The notes below the pieces were generated by a model, which worked only from the letters and a program-made list of their open reading frames with translations, searched no databases and had not been told where the DNA came from. A stretch of DNA of 64,000 bases from an uncultured Lachnospiraceae bacterium. Lineage in GTDB: Bacteria > Bacillota > Clostridia > Lachnospirales > Lachnospiraceae. A program made the position numbers and the translations under genes. The stretch spans positions 21,533 through 85,532 of the forward strand of contig CAMZDG010000012.1 of NCBI GenBank assembly GCA_947305245.1, in the 5' to 3' direction. Shown in pieces: positions 16,627-24,862 of this stretch (position 1 is the first letter of the stretch; the number at the start of each line of letters is the position of its first letter).

Positions 16627-17556
16627 ATGTTTTATTTGAAGAACGTCTTTCTGGAATTGACGCAGGAAGGGCTTATCAGGGAGTTTGGGGAAAACTTTGC
16701 AAAAGAGGAGCAAATCCCCGGCGAACCCTTGGGAGAATGGGCTGCAAGGCTTCGAGAAAAGGGCATTCAATTGCTGACGCAACGGTCCGAGCGGGCGACT
16801 CTCTGGATCACGGATGATGCAGAATGTGCCAAAGCGAAGGCGCTAAGGGGCGAACCTGTCCTTGGAGTTTTGCGGGATGATCTTGAGCAAAGCTTCGAAG
16901 GCGTCAGATACCTCGTCAGTGACCTTGCGGAAGTGGAGCCGGAGTATTTGGAGAAGGTTTATCGAAGGCAGGCAGGGATTCCCTGGGACATCCTCGAGAC
17001 AAAGCGATGCATCCTCAGGGAGACATCCTTACGGGATAGAGACGCGTTATATCGGATCTATGATGAGCCATCCGTCACCGACCATCTGGAGAAGCTTCCG
17101 GGTGATCCGGATGGGTTTGCCGCATGGCTGGAGGATTATGCAAAGCATGTGTATGCCCTGCTGGAATATGGCGTTTGGACCATTTGCCTCAAGCGAAATG
17201 ATGCTATGGGAGACGCGCCTTTTGAGCACCTGGGGCAATGCGATGCGGGAAACAACTTGGAAGACCTCGTGATCGGACGCGCGGGACTGGGCGTTCGGGA
17301 AGGATGCTCTCAGCCTGAGCTTGGGTTCGTGATCGGAAAGCCTTGGCAGGGGCAGGGATTGGCCTTGGAGGTTTGCGAGGCGATCCTGACCTATGCAAGG
17401 AAGCTTGGAATTTCGGAGGTGATCGCTTTCGCGGAGCCGGAAAACATTGCTTCCGTGGGACTGCTTCGCCGGCTTGGATTTGAGGAAACGGGCGAGGTAA
17501 ACCTTGACGGGAAGCACTGCCTTGCATTTCGTATCGTTTTCGAATACAATGGATGA
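16627..17556 (+). CDS. GNAT-family N-acetyltransferase with N-terminal HAD/hydrolase-like extension
   Basis: The protein has 309 aa. The C-terminal half (about 125-309) is a RimJ-like GNAT domain: TKRCILRETSLRDRDALYRIY, then ELGFVIGKPWQGQGLALEV (acetyl-CoA pyrophosphate loop) and SVGLLRRLGFEETGEV. The N-terminal 120 aa (with WITDDAECAKAKALRGEPVLGV) looks like the small accessory domain found fused to some Lachnospiraceae acetyltransferases, with no visible catalytic motif. The acceptor is unknown. The next gene starts 56 nt later and may be co-transcribed. Confidence 0.82.
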   Translation: MFYLKNVFLELTQEGLIREFGENFAKEEQIPGEPLGEWAARLREKGIQLLTQRSERATLWITDDAECAKAKALRGEPVLGVLRDDLEQSFEGVRYLVSDLAEVEPEYLEKVYRRQAGIPWDILETKRCILRETSLRDRDALYRIYDEPSVTDHLEKLPGDPDGFAAWLEDYAKHVYALLEYGVWTICLKRNDAMGDAPFEHLGQCDAGNNLEDLVIGRAGLGVREGCSQPELGFVIGKPWQGQGLALEVCEAILTYARKLGISEVIAFAEPENIASVGLLRRLGFEETGEVNLDGKHCLAFRIVFEYNG

Positions 17557-17611
17557 GAAATCTTGTAAAACCGTCGAGAATTCATCATCACGGACTGTAT
17601 GGAGTACTAAA

Positions 17612-18349
17612 ATGGCTGGAACAATCATGCATCTTGTGATCGCGGATCGGCTTTTAGAGACGCTGCAGGTGAAGAATCCCGGGTATTTCTACTGCGGGAA
17701 TCTTGCGCCGGACGCGATCATGAATCGAAAGAATTACGTGCGGGAGATGAAGAGGCATACGCATTTTAAGGACGGGATCCGTCTGCATGAGCTTCGCATC
17801 CCTGAGAATTTTGAAGTCTACCTGGAGAGGCTGAATGCGTTTTATGACAGGCTCGTGGCGCCTCCGGATCCACATCATGAGATTTATTTCGGATATTTGA
17901 CGCACATGCTGGTGGATGAACTGTACCTTTTGAAATTTCGGGACGGATTCGTGGATCAGCTGATCGCGGCGGGGAAAGAGCCGACCGACGAGGAGTTCTT
18001 CCGATTCTTCACGAAGGACGTTTACCTGGTGGATCTGGAATTGGTGCGAACCTACGCATTCCATTATCCCATGCCGGACACCTTACGGATCCAGGAGGAG
18101 TATGAGATCCCCGGCCTGATCACTTCGCAGGAGCTTCAAGACAGCAAGGAATTCATTATCAACATGAATTTCAAGCAGAAGGAATGCGTGCCAAAGCCCA
18201 AGGACGAACTCGGCAGCTTTTATTTTCCTGAGGTGTCTAACCAATACACGAAGGAACTCAAGGTCATGACCATGCAGCAAAACCTTGATTTTATTGAGCT
18301 TTGCGTGAGCGAATTGCCAAGGATGCTGAGGGAAAGATATGGAATTTAA
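17612..18349 (+). CDS. Zinc-dependent phospholipase C-like hydrolase (uncertain substrate)
   Basis: The protein has 245 aa. ATG 17612 is chosen for the GGAG at 17601-17604; an upstream in-frame ATG lies inside the GNAT gene. It fits the bacterial zinc-dependent phospholipase C superfamily: TIMHLVIADRLLE, GNLAPDA, KRHTHF and YFGYLTHMLVDELY supply the His/Asp metal ligands. There is no signal peptide, so it is probably not a secreted toxin. Many such cytoplasmic members are of unknown function. Confidence 0.78.
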   Translation: MAGTIMHLVIADRLLETLQVKNPGYFYCGNLAPDAIMNRKNYVREMKRHTHFKDGIRLHELRIPENFEVYLERLNAFYDRLVAPPDPHHEIYFGYLTHMLVDELYLLKFRDGFVDQLIAAGKEPTDEEFFRFFTKDVYLVDLELVRTYAFHYPMPDTLRIQEEYEIPGLITSQELQDSKEFIINMNFKQKECVPKPKDELGSFYFPEVSNQYTKELKVMTMQQNLDFIELCVSELPRMLRERYGI

Positions 18350-18380
18350 GAACTGGCAGGCATAAGAATCATAAAGCAAA

Positions 18381-18413
18381 ATACCCGCTCTCATCTGAGG
18401 GCGGGTATTTTTA
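18381..18413. terminator. Bidirectional terminator (phospholipase-like gene / vanZ)
   Basis: The stem ATACCCGC / GCGGGTAT is closed by a 12-nt loop, with TTTTTAT after it on the plus strand and TTTTG on the minus strand. It overlaps the last bases of vanZ, as the genes converge. Confidence 0.85.
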
Positions 18414-19419
18414 TGGTGGTTTCTTTTCCGTTTAAGGTACCTGTGAAGGCATAGGTGGGTTGCAGAAAACCTTTGGAATCGACGGCGTAGGTGAGCTCGC
18501 AGTCCGTGATCACTAGATCGATCGCTTTGGAGCGGAATTCCTCGTCGCATTGGAAGTCGCCTTTTTCTATTTTTTCATAGGCTTCCTTTTCGCTCAGTAT
18601 GTATTCCTGCTTGGAAAGAGCTGCTTGGTAGCCCGAACTGGCGACAAGGTTTTCGCCTTCTGAAGGGAATTCCAACGTGGAAGTCACGGTGAGGTACTTC
18701 TTATTCGGGCGATCCAGCGGCTCGTCCGGATGAACGCCCAACGGCATGGACTGATATTTCACAAACAAGATCAGGAATGCGAGGGCCGTAAGAAGCAAAG
18801 GAAGCTGCGCGGCGAGGACTCTTTTGGGGCTGCGGGGAAGTTCCTGCGGGAATTTCTTCCACAGCTTTTTCATGGCTTTCTTTCGCAGTTCGTCCCAAAG
18901 GAGGAAAAAGCCATAACCGATCAGTGCGCCCACCGTATTTCCAAGAAGATCGTCCGGCTCAAACATGCCGCGGCGCGAGAGGAGCTGCACACACTCGATC
19001 ATGAGGGAAAAGCCAAAGCCGGCAAGCAGGATCCAAAGGCCGCGCTGCAGTCTTTTCCATCCAAGCGGAAGGAGAAATCCCAAGGGCATAAACATGCAAA
19101 AATTCAGGATGATGTTGCGCCAGGAGCTCTCTGAACCAGTGATCCAGGCCTCTTGATAGGAATAAAACAAGGGGTAGGCGCGCTCCGGCATTTCACTTGG
19201 AAAGCGCATAAATATGGTCGCGCACAGGACAACGAAGCAGTAGCAGGCAAAGACGCACCACCAAAGGATGCGACGCCAGGGAAGGTGCATTGGCCCGCCT
19301 TTTTTCTTGCGCCAGACGGCGCGGTAAAAGATCAGCAAGGCGGACAGAACAAGTATTATCAGGACAATGCCCACGCTGGCGAAGGTCATCGCCAGCGAGA
19401 GCAAGGTGTGAAGCTGCAT
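18391..19419 (-). CDS. VanZ-family membrane protein
   Basis: The protein has 342 aa. The start follows AGGAGG at 7 nt. The N-terminal two-thirds holds about six hydrophobic segments with the VanZ pattern (NIILNFCMFMPLGFLLPL, then SLMIECVQLLS and the PDDLLGNTVGALIGY motif). The C-terminal 100 aa is a soluble, probably extracytoplasmic tail. Family members confer low-level teicoplanin resistance or act in cell-envelope functions; the role here is open. It is 20 nt downstream of the ABC permease, so it is probably the last gene of the gntR operon. Confidence 0.82.
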   Translation of the reverse strand: MQLHTLLSLAMTFASVGIVLIILVLSALLIFYRAVWRKKKGGPMHLPWRRILWWCVFACYCFVVLCATIFMRFPSEMPERAYPLFYSYQEAWITGSESSWRNIILNFCMFMPLGFLLPLGWKRLQRGLWILLAGFGFSLMIECVQLLSRRGMFEPDDLLGNTVGALIGYGFFLLWDELRKKAMKKLWKKFPQELPRSPKRVLAAQLPLLLTALAFLILFVKYQSMPLGVHPDEPLDRPNKKYLTVTSTLEFPSEGENLVASSGYQAALSKQEYILSEKEAYEKIEKGDFQCDEEFRSKAIDLVITDCELTYAVDSKGFLQPTYAFTGTLNGKETTIKIPALR

Positions 19420-19439
19420 GAAAAAACCTCCTGTGATTC

Positions 19440-21749
19440 TTAGTAGATCGGGTCGTAAAACTCAGGATAAACGGCATAGTCGTCATATCCTTTGTAGGAT
19501 TCGTAATATCCCGTTTTCGCATAGTTTTCAATGGCTTTCAGGAGATCGGCCGGAAGCTTGCCGTATTGGATATAGCAGTTGATTCTTCCTTCATAGCTGC
19601 TAAACTCAGCCGTTCCAATGGGAATATAATCCAGCGTAAGTCCCTCGTCATAATACCCCCAGATCAGGTAGGGCTCTAATTCCTTGAGGAAATCTAAATC
19701 CGTGAGGGTGAAGTTCCAGTGCATGTAAGAGGGATGGTCCGCGTAATAAATTCTGGAAGCGCTGGTGGGCGCGGAAAGCGCGGAGCCGTTTGGATCAAAG
19801 CCGTAGTAACAATATAAAGCATCATGCATTGTCTCATTTTCGAGCAGGCCAAGGTCGCCGTAGAGATTCAGGCTAATGATCTCATTCAGGTCGGGATCCC
19901 ATTGCTTATTCGGGAACCAGCTGTTCACGAGAGCGATCGTGTGCTGATACCAATAGGGGATATCATATTGAAAAGATCTGGTCCCGCCGTTCCACTCGTA
20001 CCGAAAGCTCAAAGAGAACAGGCGGCTTTTCGCGAGCAGGTCGGAGAGATTTAAGTGTTCCTCGAAATCCTGATGGATGGCGTTCATGAGCATGTCGATC
20101 TTCTCGGGATCTCTGATGAAAGAATCCGTCGTGAGGGAACCGCTCAGGGTCACCATCTTAGGCGAGCCAAACTTAAGACTCTTTAAGGGGTAGAAGGTTT
20201 CCGTATATTCCTTTGTTTCCACGAGGGGCTCCAGGAGGGCAAGATACTCGTCGCTGATCTTATAGGAGCGATAGTAGGAGCCCAATTTGGTAGAAACCTT
20301 TACGGTTAAGCGATGGAAGCGGCCGGATTTCATGCCTTCACTTGCGATGCATGCCTTCAGGAAGTCATAGATCTGGCCGGCATCCCGGCTGACAAGACCT
20401 TCCGAAGGGCCGTCCCAGTCGGACTTAGTTTCAAAGCCGTCCTTTGTCAGCACCACGTGGCAGTCGGGGTCATTCAGACCGTTGACATACAGGGAAAGAC
20501 CGGTAATGCTTTCTTTCTTCGGAAGACGCTTGTCGAACCCCGTAAGGTCGAAGAACATGCCAAAGATGATGACCATGGTGGTGACGAGCACCAAAACATA
20601 TTGGAGCTTATGAGAGATGACCTCCTTAAAGTTGATGTGATAGATCACGTTCAGGACGCAGAAGGTCAGGGCCGTTCCGAACAGAACACCAAAGGCGGTC
20701 CAGCCGATGCGGGTGATGGCGCGGGTCGTCTCATGGAAGATCAGGCCCATAAAGATGCCGCCGAGCACGGAGATGCAAAAGCGGAAAGGAATCCGTGCAA
20801 ACTTGGCTTCCAAGCCGCGCTCCGAAAGCTCGCTCCTGCGCTTCTGATAAAGGAAGAAGGCCAAAGCGAGGTTGACAAGCATCAAAAGGATGCCGCCCCA
20901 AAGGTGCCAGGGCATGGTGGGGATCGCAGAGGAATCCTTCGACCAATTGTAGATCAGGAGAACTGGCGTGGTCAGAGGGGACAGGGCATACAGAGGATGA
21001 AAATATTGCATGTGATCCGGATGGTATGCAGTAGAATAGAACACGTTCTGAAGCACCATCACGGCCACTGTCATAAAGAAAACGAGCAGGCCGAGGGTCA
21101 AGCTTTCCAAGATGGCGTTGAGCACGTTTCCTGAGAGCATGACGCCAACGAGGCATACATGGTAGACGATCAGGAAGCAAAGGCTCAGCCGGAGCAAGGT
21201 CAGCAGGACGGTTACAAAGATCGTGCCAAGGTAGGCCCCTCCCATATAGACGGCGAGTTCCACAAAGACCAGCAGGCTGCCGACGAAGGCCGGAACGAAC
21301 CAGATCAGAAAACCTTCCAGCCAGTAAGCCGTAAAGAGCTTTCCCCTGGTGACAGGGGCGCTGTGATACAGGTCCACCATCTGCTTGTGGTAGAGATAGC
21401 GGAAGCCCAGGATGGCGACGATCGCCGCGCCAATGCAGGCAATGATTGCCATCAGGATCGTGTGATAAGTGCACAGATAATGCTTGCAAACATTCAGGTG
21501 CTCTAAGCGCAGCTCCTGCAGTGCCATCAGGAATTCGCCTTGCCGATTAAAGACTTGATCGCCGATGATCTTATAATAGGCGTTGCGTTTTCCATATTCC
21601 TCAGAGAAGGCGAAGAGGCAGGCAACGGGACCGGCCAAAAAGGACCCGAGGATGGAAAGCGCCAGCATCCAGGTCTTGTGATGCAGATCCTCGCGCATCA
21701 GTCCGAGCAGGGAGATGGATTTTTTATTCGTAGAGCTTTGTGAAGTCAT
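19440..21749 (-). CDS. ABC transporter permease (large, ABC-2-like)
   Basis: The protein has 769 aa. The N-terminal half has about six to eight membrane segments, followed by one more near residue 375 and then a soluble domain of about 370 aa with many aromatics, predicted outside the cell. The first bases overlap the ATPase gene by 26 nt. The combination GntR plus ATPase plus multi-spanning permease with a long C-terminal ectodomain matches YtrA-type systems that respond to cell-wall-active compounds. The substrate is unknown. Confidence 0.83.
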   Translation of the reverse strand: MTSQSSTNKKSISLLGLMREDLHHKTWMLALSILGSFLAGPVACLFAFSEEYGKRNAYYKIIGDQVFNRQGEFLMALQELRLEHLNVCKHYLCTYHTILMAIIACIGAAIVAILGFRYLYHKQMVDLYHSAPVTRGKLFTAYWLEGFLIWFVPAFVGSLLVFVELAVYMGGAYLGTIFVTVLLTLLRLSLCFLIVYHVCLVGVMLSGNVLNAILESLTLGLLVFFMTVAVMVLQNVFYSTAYHPDHMQYFHPLYALSPLTTPVLLIYNWSKDSSAIPTMPWHLWGGILLMLVNLALAFFLYQKRRSELSERGLEAKFARIPFRFCISVLGGIFMGLIFHETTRAITRIGWTAFGVLFGTALTFCVLNVIYHINFKEVISHKLQYVLVLVTTMVIIFGMFFDLTGFDKRLPKKESITGLSLYVNGLNDPDCHVVLTKDGFETKSDWDGPSEGLVSRDAGQIYDFLKACIASEGMKSGRFHRLTVKVSTKLGSYYRSYKISDEYLALLEPLVETKEYTETFYPLKSLKFGSPKMVTLSGSLTTDSFIRDPEKIDMLMNAIHQDFEEHLNLSDLLAKSRLFSLSFRYEWNGGTRSFQYDIPYWYQHTIALVNSWFPNKQWDPDLNEIISLNLYGDLGLLENETMHDALYCYYGFDPNGSALSAPTSASRIYYADHPSYMHWNFTLTDLDFLKELEPYLIWGYYDEGLTLDYIPIGTAEFSSYEGRINCYIQYGKLPADLLKAIENYAKTGYYESYKGYDDYAVYPEFYDPIY

Positions 21750-22626
21750 AGCCTTTTACCTCCATTTCGCTGATAAAGATCTCTTCCAAAGTGAGCGGCA
21801 ACAGTTCCCAGAAGACGGGTTGCAGTTCATGCTGCAGCATGGACACGTCGCTGCTCTTTCCGCGCAGGGTGAGCGTGATCAGCATGCCGGACTGTTCCTT
21901 TTTCAGGATGGGGAATTGCTCCGCGATCCGATCGAGTTGCTCCGGGGACTGTAATACGCATTGCAGCTTAAAGATGCCAAGCTTCATGGAATCCAGATCC
22001 TGGGAGAAGAGGATGCCGCCCTTGTGAAGGAGGCCTACGTGGTCGCAGACGTCCTCGAGCTCTCTTAAGTTGTGGGAAGCGATGATCGGCGTCAAGCCGC
22101 GGTCCGCCATCTCCTTGATGAATAGGCTCTTGATGGCCTGACGCATTACGGGGTCCAGTCCGTCAAAGGTCTCGTCGCAAAGCAGGTACTTTGTTCCCGC
22201 GCATACGCCAAGCATGACGGAGAGCTGCTTTTTCATGCCCTTGGAGAAGGTGTTGATCTTTCTCTTGGGGTCGAGGCTCAGGGTCTCCATAAGCTTTAAG
22301 AACCGCTCCTTGTCAAAGGAAGGGTACATGGTCTGACAGTAGCGTACCATGTCCATGGGCGTGCCGTTCGCAAAGAAAAACTGGTCATCGGAAATGTAGA
22401 AGACCTTTGCCTTGGCTGCGGGATTTTCATAAACCTTCTCGCCATCGATCAGTACCTCGCCCTCTTCGGGGGAGAACACGCCGCAGATGGTTCGCATCAT
22501 CGTGCTCTTTCCTGCGCCGTTGGTACCGATCAGGCCGAATACCTGGCCTTCCTCGATGGTGGCGGTGACGCCGTTCAGCGCCGTGATCTCGTCAAATCGT
22601 TTTGTGACCTTCTTTATCTCAATCAT
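21724..22626 (-). CDS. ABC transporter ATP-binding protein
   Basis: The protein has 300 aa from ATG 22626, which sits 6 nt after AGGAGGAGG; longer upstream frames are shadows of gntR. Walker A is GTNGAGKS, the signature region KINTFSKGMKKQLSVML and Walker B LLCDETFDGLD. The normal LSGG is replaced by FSKG, as in YtrB-like ATPases. It overlaps gntR by 8 nt and the permease by 26 nt, so all three are coupled. Confidence 0.9.
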   Translation of the reverse strand: MIEIKKVTKRFDEITALNGVTATIEEGQVFGLIGTNGAGKSTMMRTICGVFSPEEGEVLIDGEKVYENPAAKAKVFYISDDQFFFANGTPMDMVRYCQTMYPSFDKERFLKLMETLSLDPKRKINTFSKGMKKQLSVMLGVCAGTKYLLCDETFDGLDPVMRQAIKSLFIKEMADRGLTPIIASHNLRELEDVCDHVGLLHKGGILFSQDLDSMKLGIFKLQCVLQSPEQLDRIAEQFPILKKEQSGMLITLTLRGKSSDVSMLQHELQPVFWELLPLTLEEIFISEMEVKGYDFTKLYE

Positions 22627-23053
22627 GTCGTTCCTCCTCCTGCGATGCTGTTTCATTTGGCAGAGCCTTTGTTTCCGCCGTGGGCGAGGGGCCGCTTTCA
22701 TAGCATTTCCTTGCCATGGCAAGTACCTTCTCCAGGGGAAGCCCAGCGGTCTTTGCCTTCTGCAGGGAGCCCTCCAGCTCCGCCGCCGCGGCCTTTTGAT
22801 AGCCCTTCTGCCATTCGTGGACGTCCGTCACGTAGTTCCCGCGTCCGACCACCGTGTAGATATAGCCGTCCTGCTCTAGCTGAGCATAAGCGCGCTGTAT
22901 GGTGTTCGGATTGATGGAAAGCTCCATGGCGAGGGTGCGCACGGAAGGGAGCTTTGCGTTGGATTCCAGCGCACCGCAGATGATGAGCTGGGCCAGCTTT
23001 TCCGTGACCTGCTCGTAGAGCGGTCGCTTGTCTCGATAGTCTATAACGATCAT
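22619..23053 (-). CDS. GntR-family (YtrA-type) transcriptional repressor
   Basis: The protein has 144 aa. The start at 23053 is chosen for GAGAGG 5 nt upstream. The N-terminal winged helix-turn-helix is PLYEQVTEKLAQLIICGAL followed by LPSVRTLAMELSINPNTIQRAYAQLEQDGYIYTVVGRG. The short C-terminal part is of the YtrA type. It heads the operon, and its predicted operator (23095-23125) overlaps its own -10 box, so it is very likely an autorepressor released by a drug or envelope signal. Confidence 0.92.
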   Translation of the reverse strand: MIVIDYRDKRPLYEQVTEKLAQLIICGALESNAKLPSVRTLAMELSINPNTIQRAYAQLEQDGYIYTVVGRGNYVTDVHEWQKGYQKAAAAELEGSLQKAKTAGLPLEKVLAMARKCYESGPSPTAETKALPNETASQEEERHD

Positions 23054-23094
23054 AATGCCTCTCAATCTGCCGCGATTTGCGACTGTTCAAAAAA

Positions 23095-23125
23095 ATGAGT
23101 GTATTAACTCGCTTAGTACACTCAT
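23095..23125 (-). promoter_or_regulatory. GntR (YtrA-type) operator
   Basis: The 31-bp inverted repeat ATGAGTGTA-T-TAA-CTCGC-TTA-G-TACACTCAT has 13-nt arms with one mismatch. It overlaps the -10 box and transcription start of the gntR promoter, so a bound repressor would block initiation. Confidence 0.8.
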
Positions 23126-23152
23126 AATACAGCCGATGGGAAAGATTGTCAA
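23124..23152 (-). promoter_or_regulatory. gntR operon promoter
   Basis: Reading the minus strand, TTGACA (23152-23147), a 17-nt spacer and TATTAT (23129-23124). The operator lies immediately downstream and overlaps the -10 box. Confidence 0.8.
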
Positions 23153-23197
23153 GAGGGGAAATGAAAAAAGAAAAAGAGGCAGCAAAAGAAGGGAGAA

Positions 23198-23254
23198 AAA
23201 AAGGAAAGAGGGCATCAAAAAGAGAAGTCAAAAAGGAAAGAGGGCATCAAAAAA
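23198..23254. repeat. A-rich direct repeat in the gntR upstream region
   Basis: The purine-rich block AAAGGAAAGAGGGCATCAAA occurs twice, around 23200-23221 and 23231-23253, inside a run of A and G. It lies between the terminator at 23255 and the gntR promoter. No function is evident. Confidence 0.7.
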
Positions 23255-23279
23255 GGCAGACATGCCTGGCATGCCTGCC
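23248..23279 (-). terminator. Terminator of the 457-aa membrane protein gene
   Basis: On the minus strand GGCAGGCATG and CATGTCTGCC pair (one G-T) around CCAGG and are followed by TTTTTT. It lies about 70 nt after the stop codon. Confidence 0.82.
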
Positions 23280-23345
23280 GCCGCGGGGCGCGGTTTCATA
23301 GCAATGATCACGGGTTTTCTGCAAAATGCGGAACTGCGAAAGTCA

Positions 23346-24719
23346 TCACAGGATTTCAGCAAATACGTTGAACAGAGAAAGCCCTGAGTAGAGATGTAAA
23401 AGCAGAAGGAACCAGCTGATGATCAGGTAAGCCGTGTGCGCCTTTCCACTCTTTTCCTGAAGCGAGGTGAGCATCAGACGGTAGACGGCGACGGCGTAGA
23501 AAACCGTCATGCCGGCCATCATGCACCAGGAGAAGTTCCCCGCATCCTTTCGGGAGCCGGATTCGGCGAGGATGGAGAATTCCAACACGCCGAAGGCATA
23601 GCCTAAAACGGAGAGACGACCCTCTGCGGATTTATAAAAATATCCGAGGTTGGTCAGCAGCATCCAGATCGGGAAGAGCATGCCAAGCAGAACCGAGGTG
23701 GGAACGTCCCAGGTATAAAAATGCCAAACTTCAAAAGGCTTTGTGAACACGACGGAAGTCCCTTGCTCCGTCCCCCAGAAGAAGAGAGCCACGTATTCCG
23801 TCAGAATATAGGCACAGGCCGGAAGGGACGCGAGGGCAAGCTTCCAGGCACTGCTCCAAATGGCCTTGAGTTTCTTCCTTTGCTCTACTTGCTGGTGTGC
23901 TGCCTTTTTCTTCGAGGCTTCCTTCGACACGCTGCCCTTCAGGTACACCTCCTTCAGCGCGCCGAGCAGATCGATCAGGATCAGGAGTACGCCTGCGGGA
24001 AGCAGCATATAGAGGAAGGTCGGCTTTGCCAATACGGAGAGGAGCGCCGAAATGCTAAACCAGAGATACGGATGCTTTCGAAAGAAGGCGGGACTCTCTC
24101 CGCGATAGGAGCGAATGACATCGATGCCGGCCATCATGGCAAGCATTCCAAAGCCCTTGGAGGTAATGTGCGTGGGATTATGCAAGGGGTTTGGCGTAAA
24201 GGAACCAAGGTACGGATTTGAAAACCATTCCATGATCAAGGGGCCAACAAAGGAAAGGACGGCGCCAAGGAGCGAAGCATAGGCCAGCCGCCGTTGGCCA
24301 GTATGGCACTTGAGCATATGGTAAAGGAATGCAGTCATCACTGCGAAGGCAAAGAGCCCAAATAAGGCAAAGGAAAGGGATGCCGCATCCCAAAGCGGGA
24401 GTCCCATGCGGGATTCAAAGGCTTTCGTGACCAAGTGCCAAAGCATGTGCGGCACCTTGAGCCAGGTCTTGAAAAACTCTGTCGGATTGAGGTAGAAATT
24501 CTGCGCAAACTCCGCATGCGCCTTCATGTCCTGCAGGCCGTCCATCAGACAATATGCATGCGCAACCTTATAATAGATCACGAAAACGAGCACGGCCATG
24601 GCGCCGCAGCAAAGCGGTGCCGCAGGAGCCTTCTCGCTGTTTTCCACGTATCGTTCCCGCGAGGGATCCTTTGCATTTTCACTTAGATAATTCGTCAGGG
24701 CTTTCCATAGCTTATTCAT
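23346..24719 (-). CDS. Polytopic membrane protein, unknown function
   Basis: The protein has 457 aa with about nine to ten hydrophobic segments and a basic cytoplasmic loop (KGSVSKEASKKKAAHQQVEQRKKLK, about 275-300). The start at 24719 follows AAGGA. A conserved-looking stretch NPTHITSKGFGM lies in the middle. The pattern of long helices and loops with few charged residues could suit a GT-C-like glycosyltransferase, but no diagnostic Asp motif is clear and I do not assign it. It has its own terminator. Confidence 0.7.
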   Translation of the reverse strand: MNKLWKALTNYLSENAKDPSRERYVENSEKAPAAPLCCGAMAVLVFVIYYKVAHAYCLMDGLQDMKAHAEFAQNFYLNPTEFFKTWLKVPHMLWHLVTKAFESRMGLPLWDAASLSFALFGLFAFAVMTAFLYHMLKCHTGQRRLAYASLLGAVLSFVGPLIMEWFSNPYLGSFTPNPLHNPTHITSKGFGMLAMMAGIDVIRSYRGESPAFFRKHPYLWFSISALLSVLAKPTFLYMLLPAGVLLILIDLLGALKEVYLKGSVSKEASKKKAAHQQVEQRKKLKAIWSSAWKLALASLPACAYILTEYVALFFWGTEQGTSVVFTKPFEVWHFYTWDVPTSVLLGMLFPIWMLLTNLGYFYKSAEGRLSVLGYAFGVLEFSILAESGSRKDAGNFSWCMMAGMTVFYAVAVYRLMLTSLQEKSGKAHTAYLIISWFLLLLHLYSGLSLFNVFAEIL

Positions 24720-24862
24720 GTGATCGATGTTCCTTATCCTTATCTATGATGGCGAGTCATTCTTCTTGCATTTCGAGATAGTACAGGGCAACCCTGCAGG
24801 TATTGTAGCATGGATTGGTGCTCGTGAAAAGCGTTTCTATGAAATTTGCCTTGCAGACGGCC

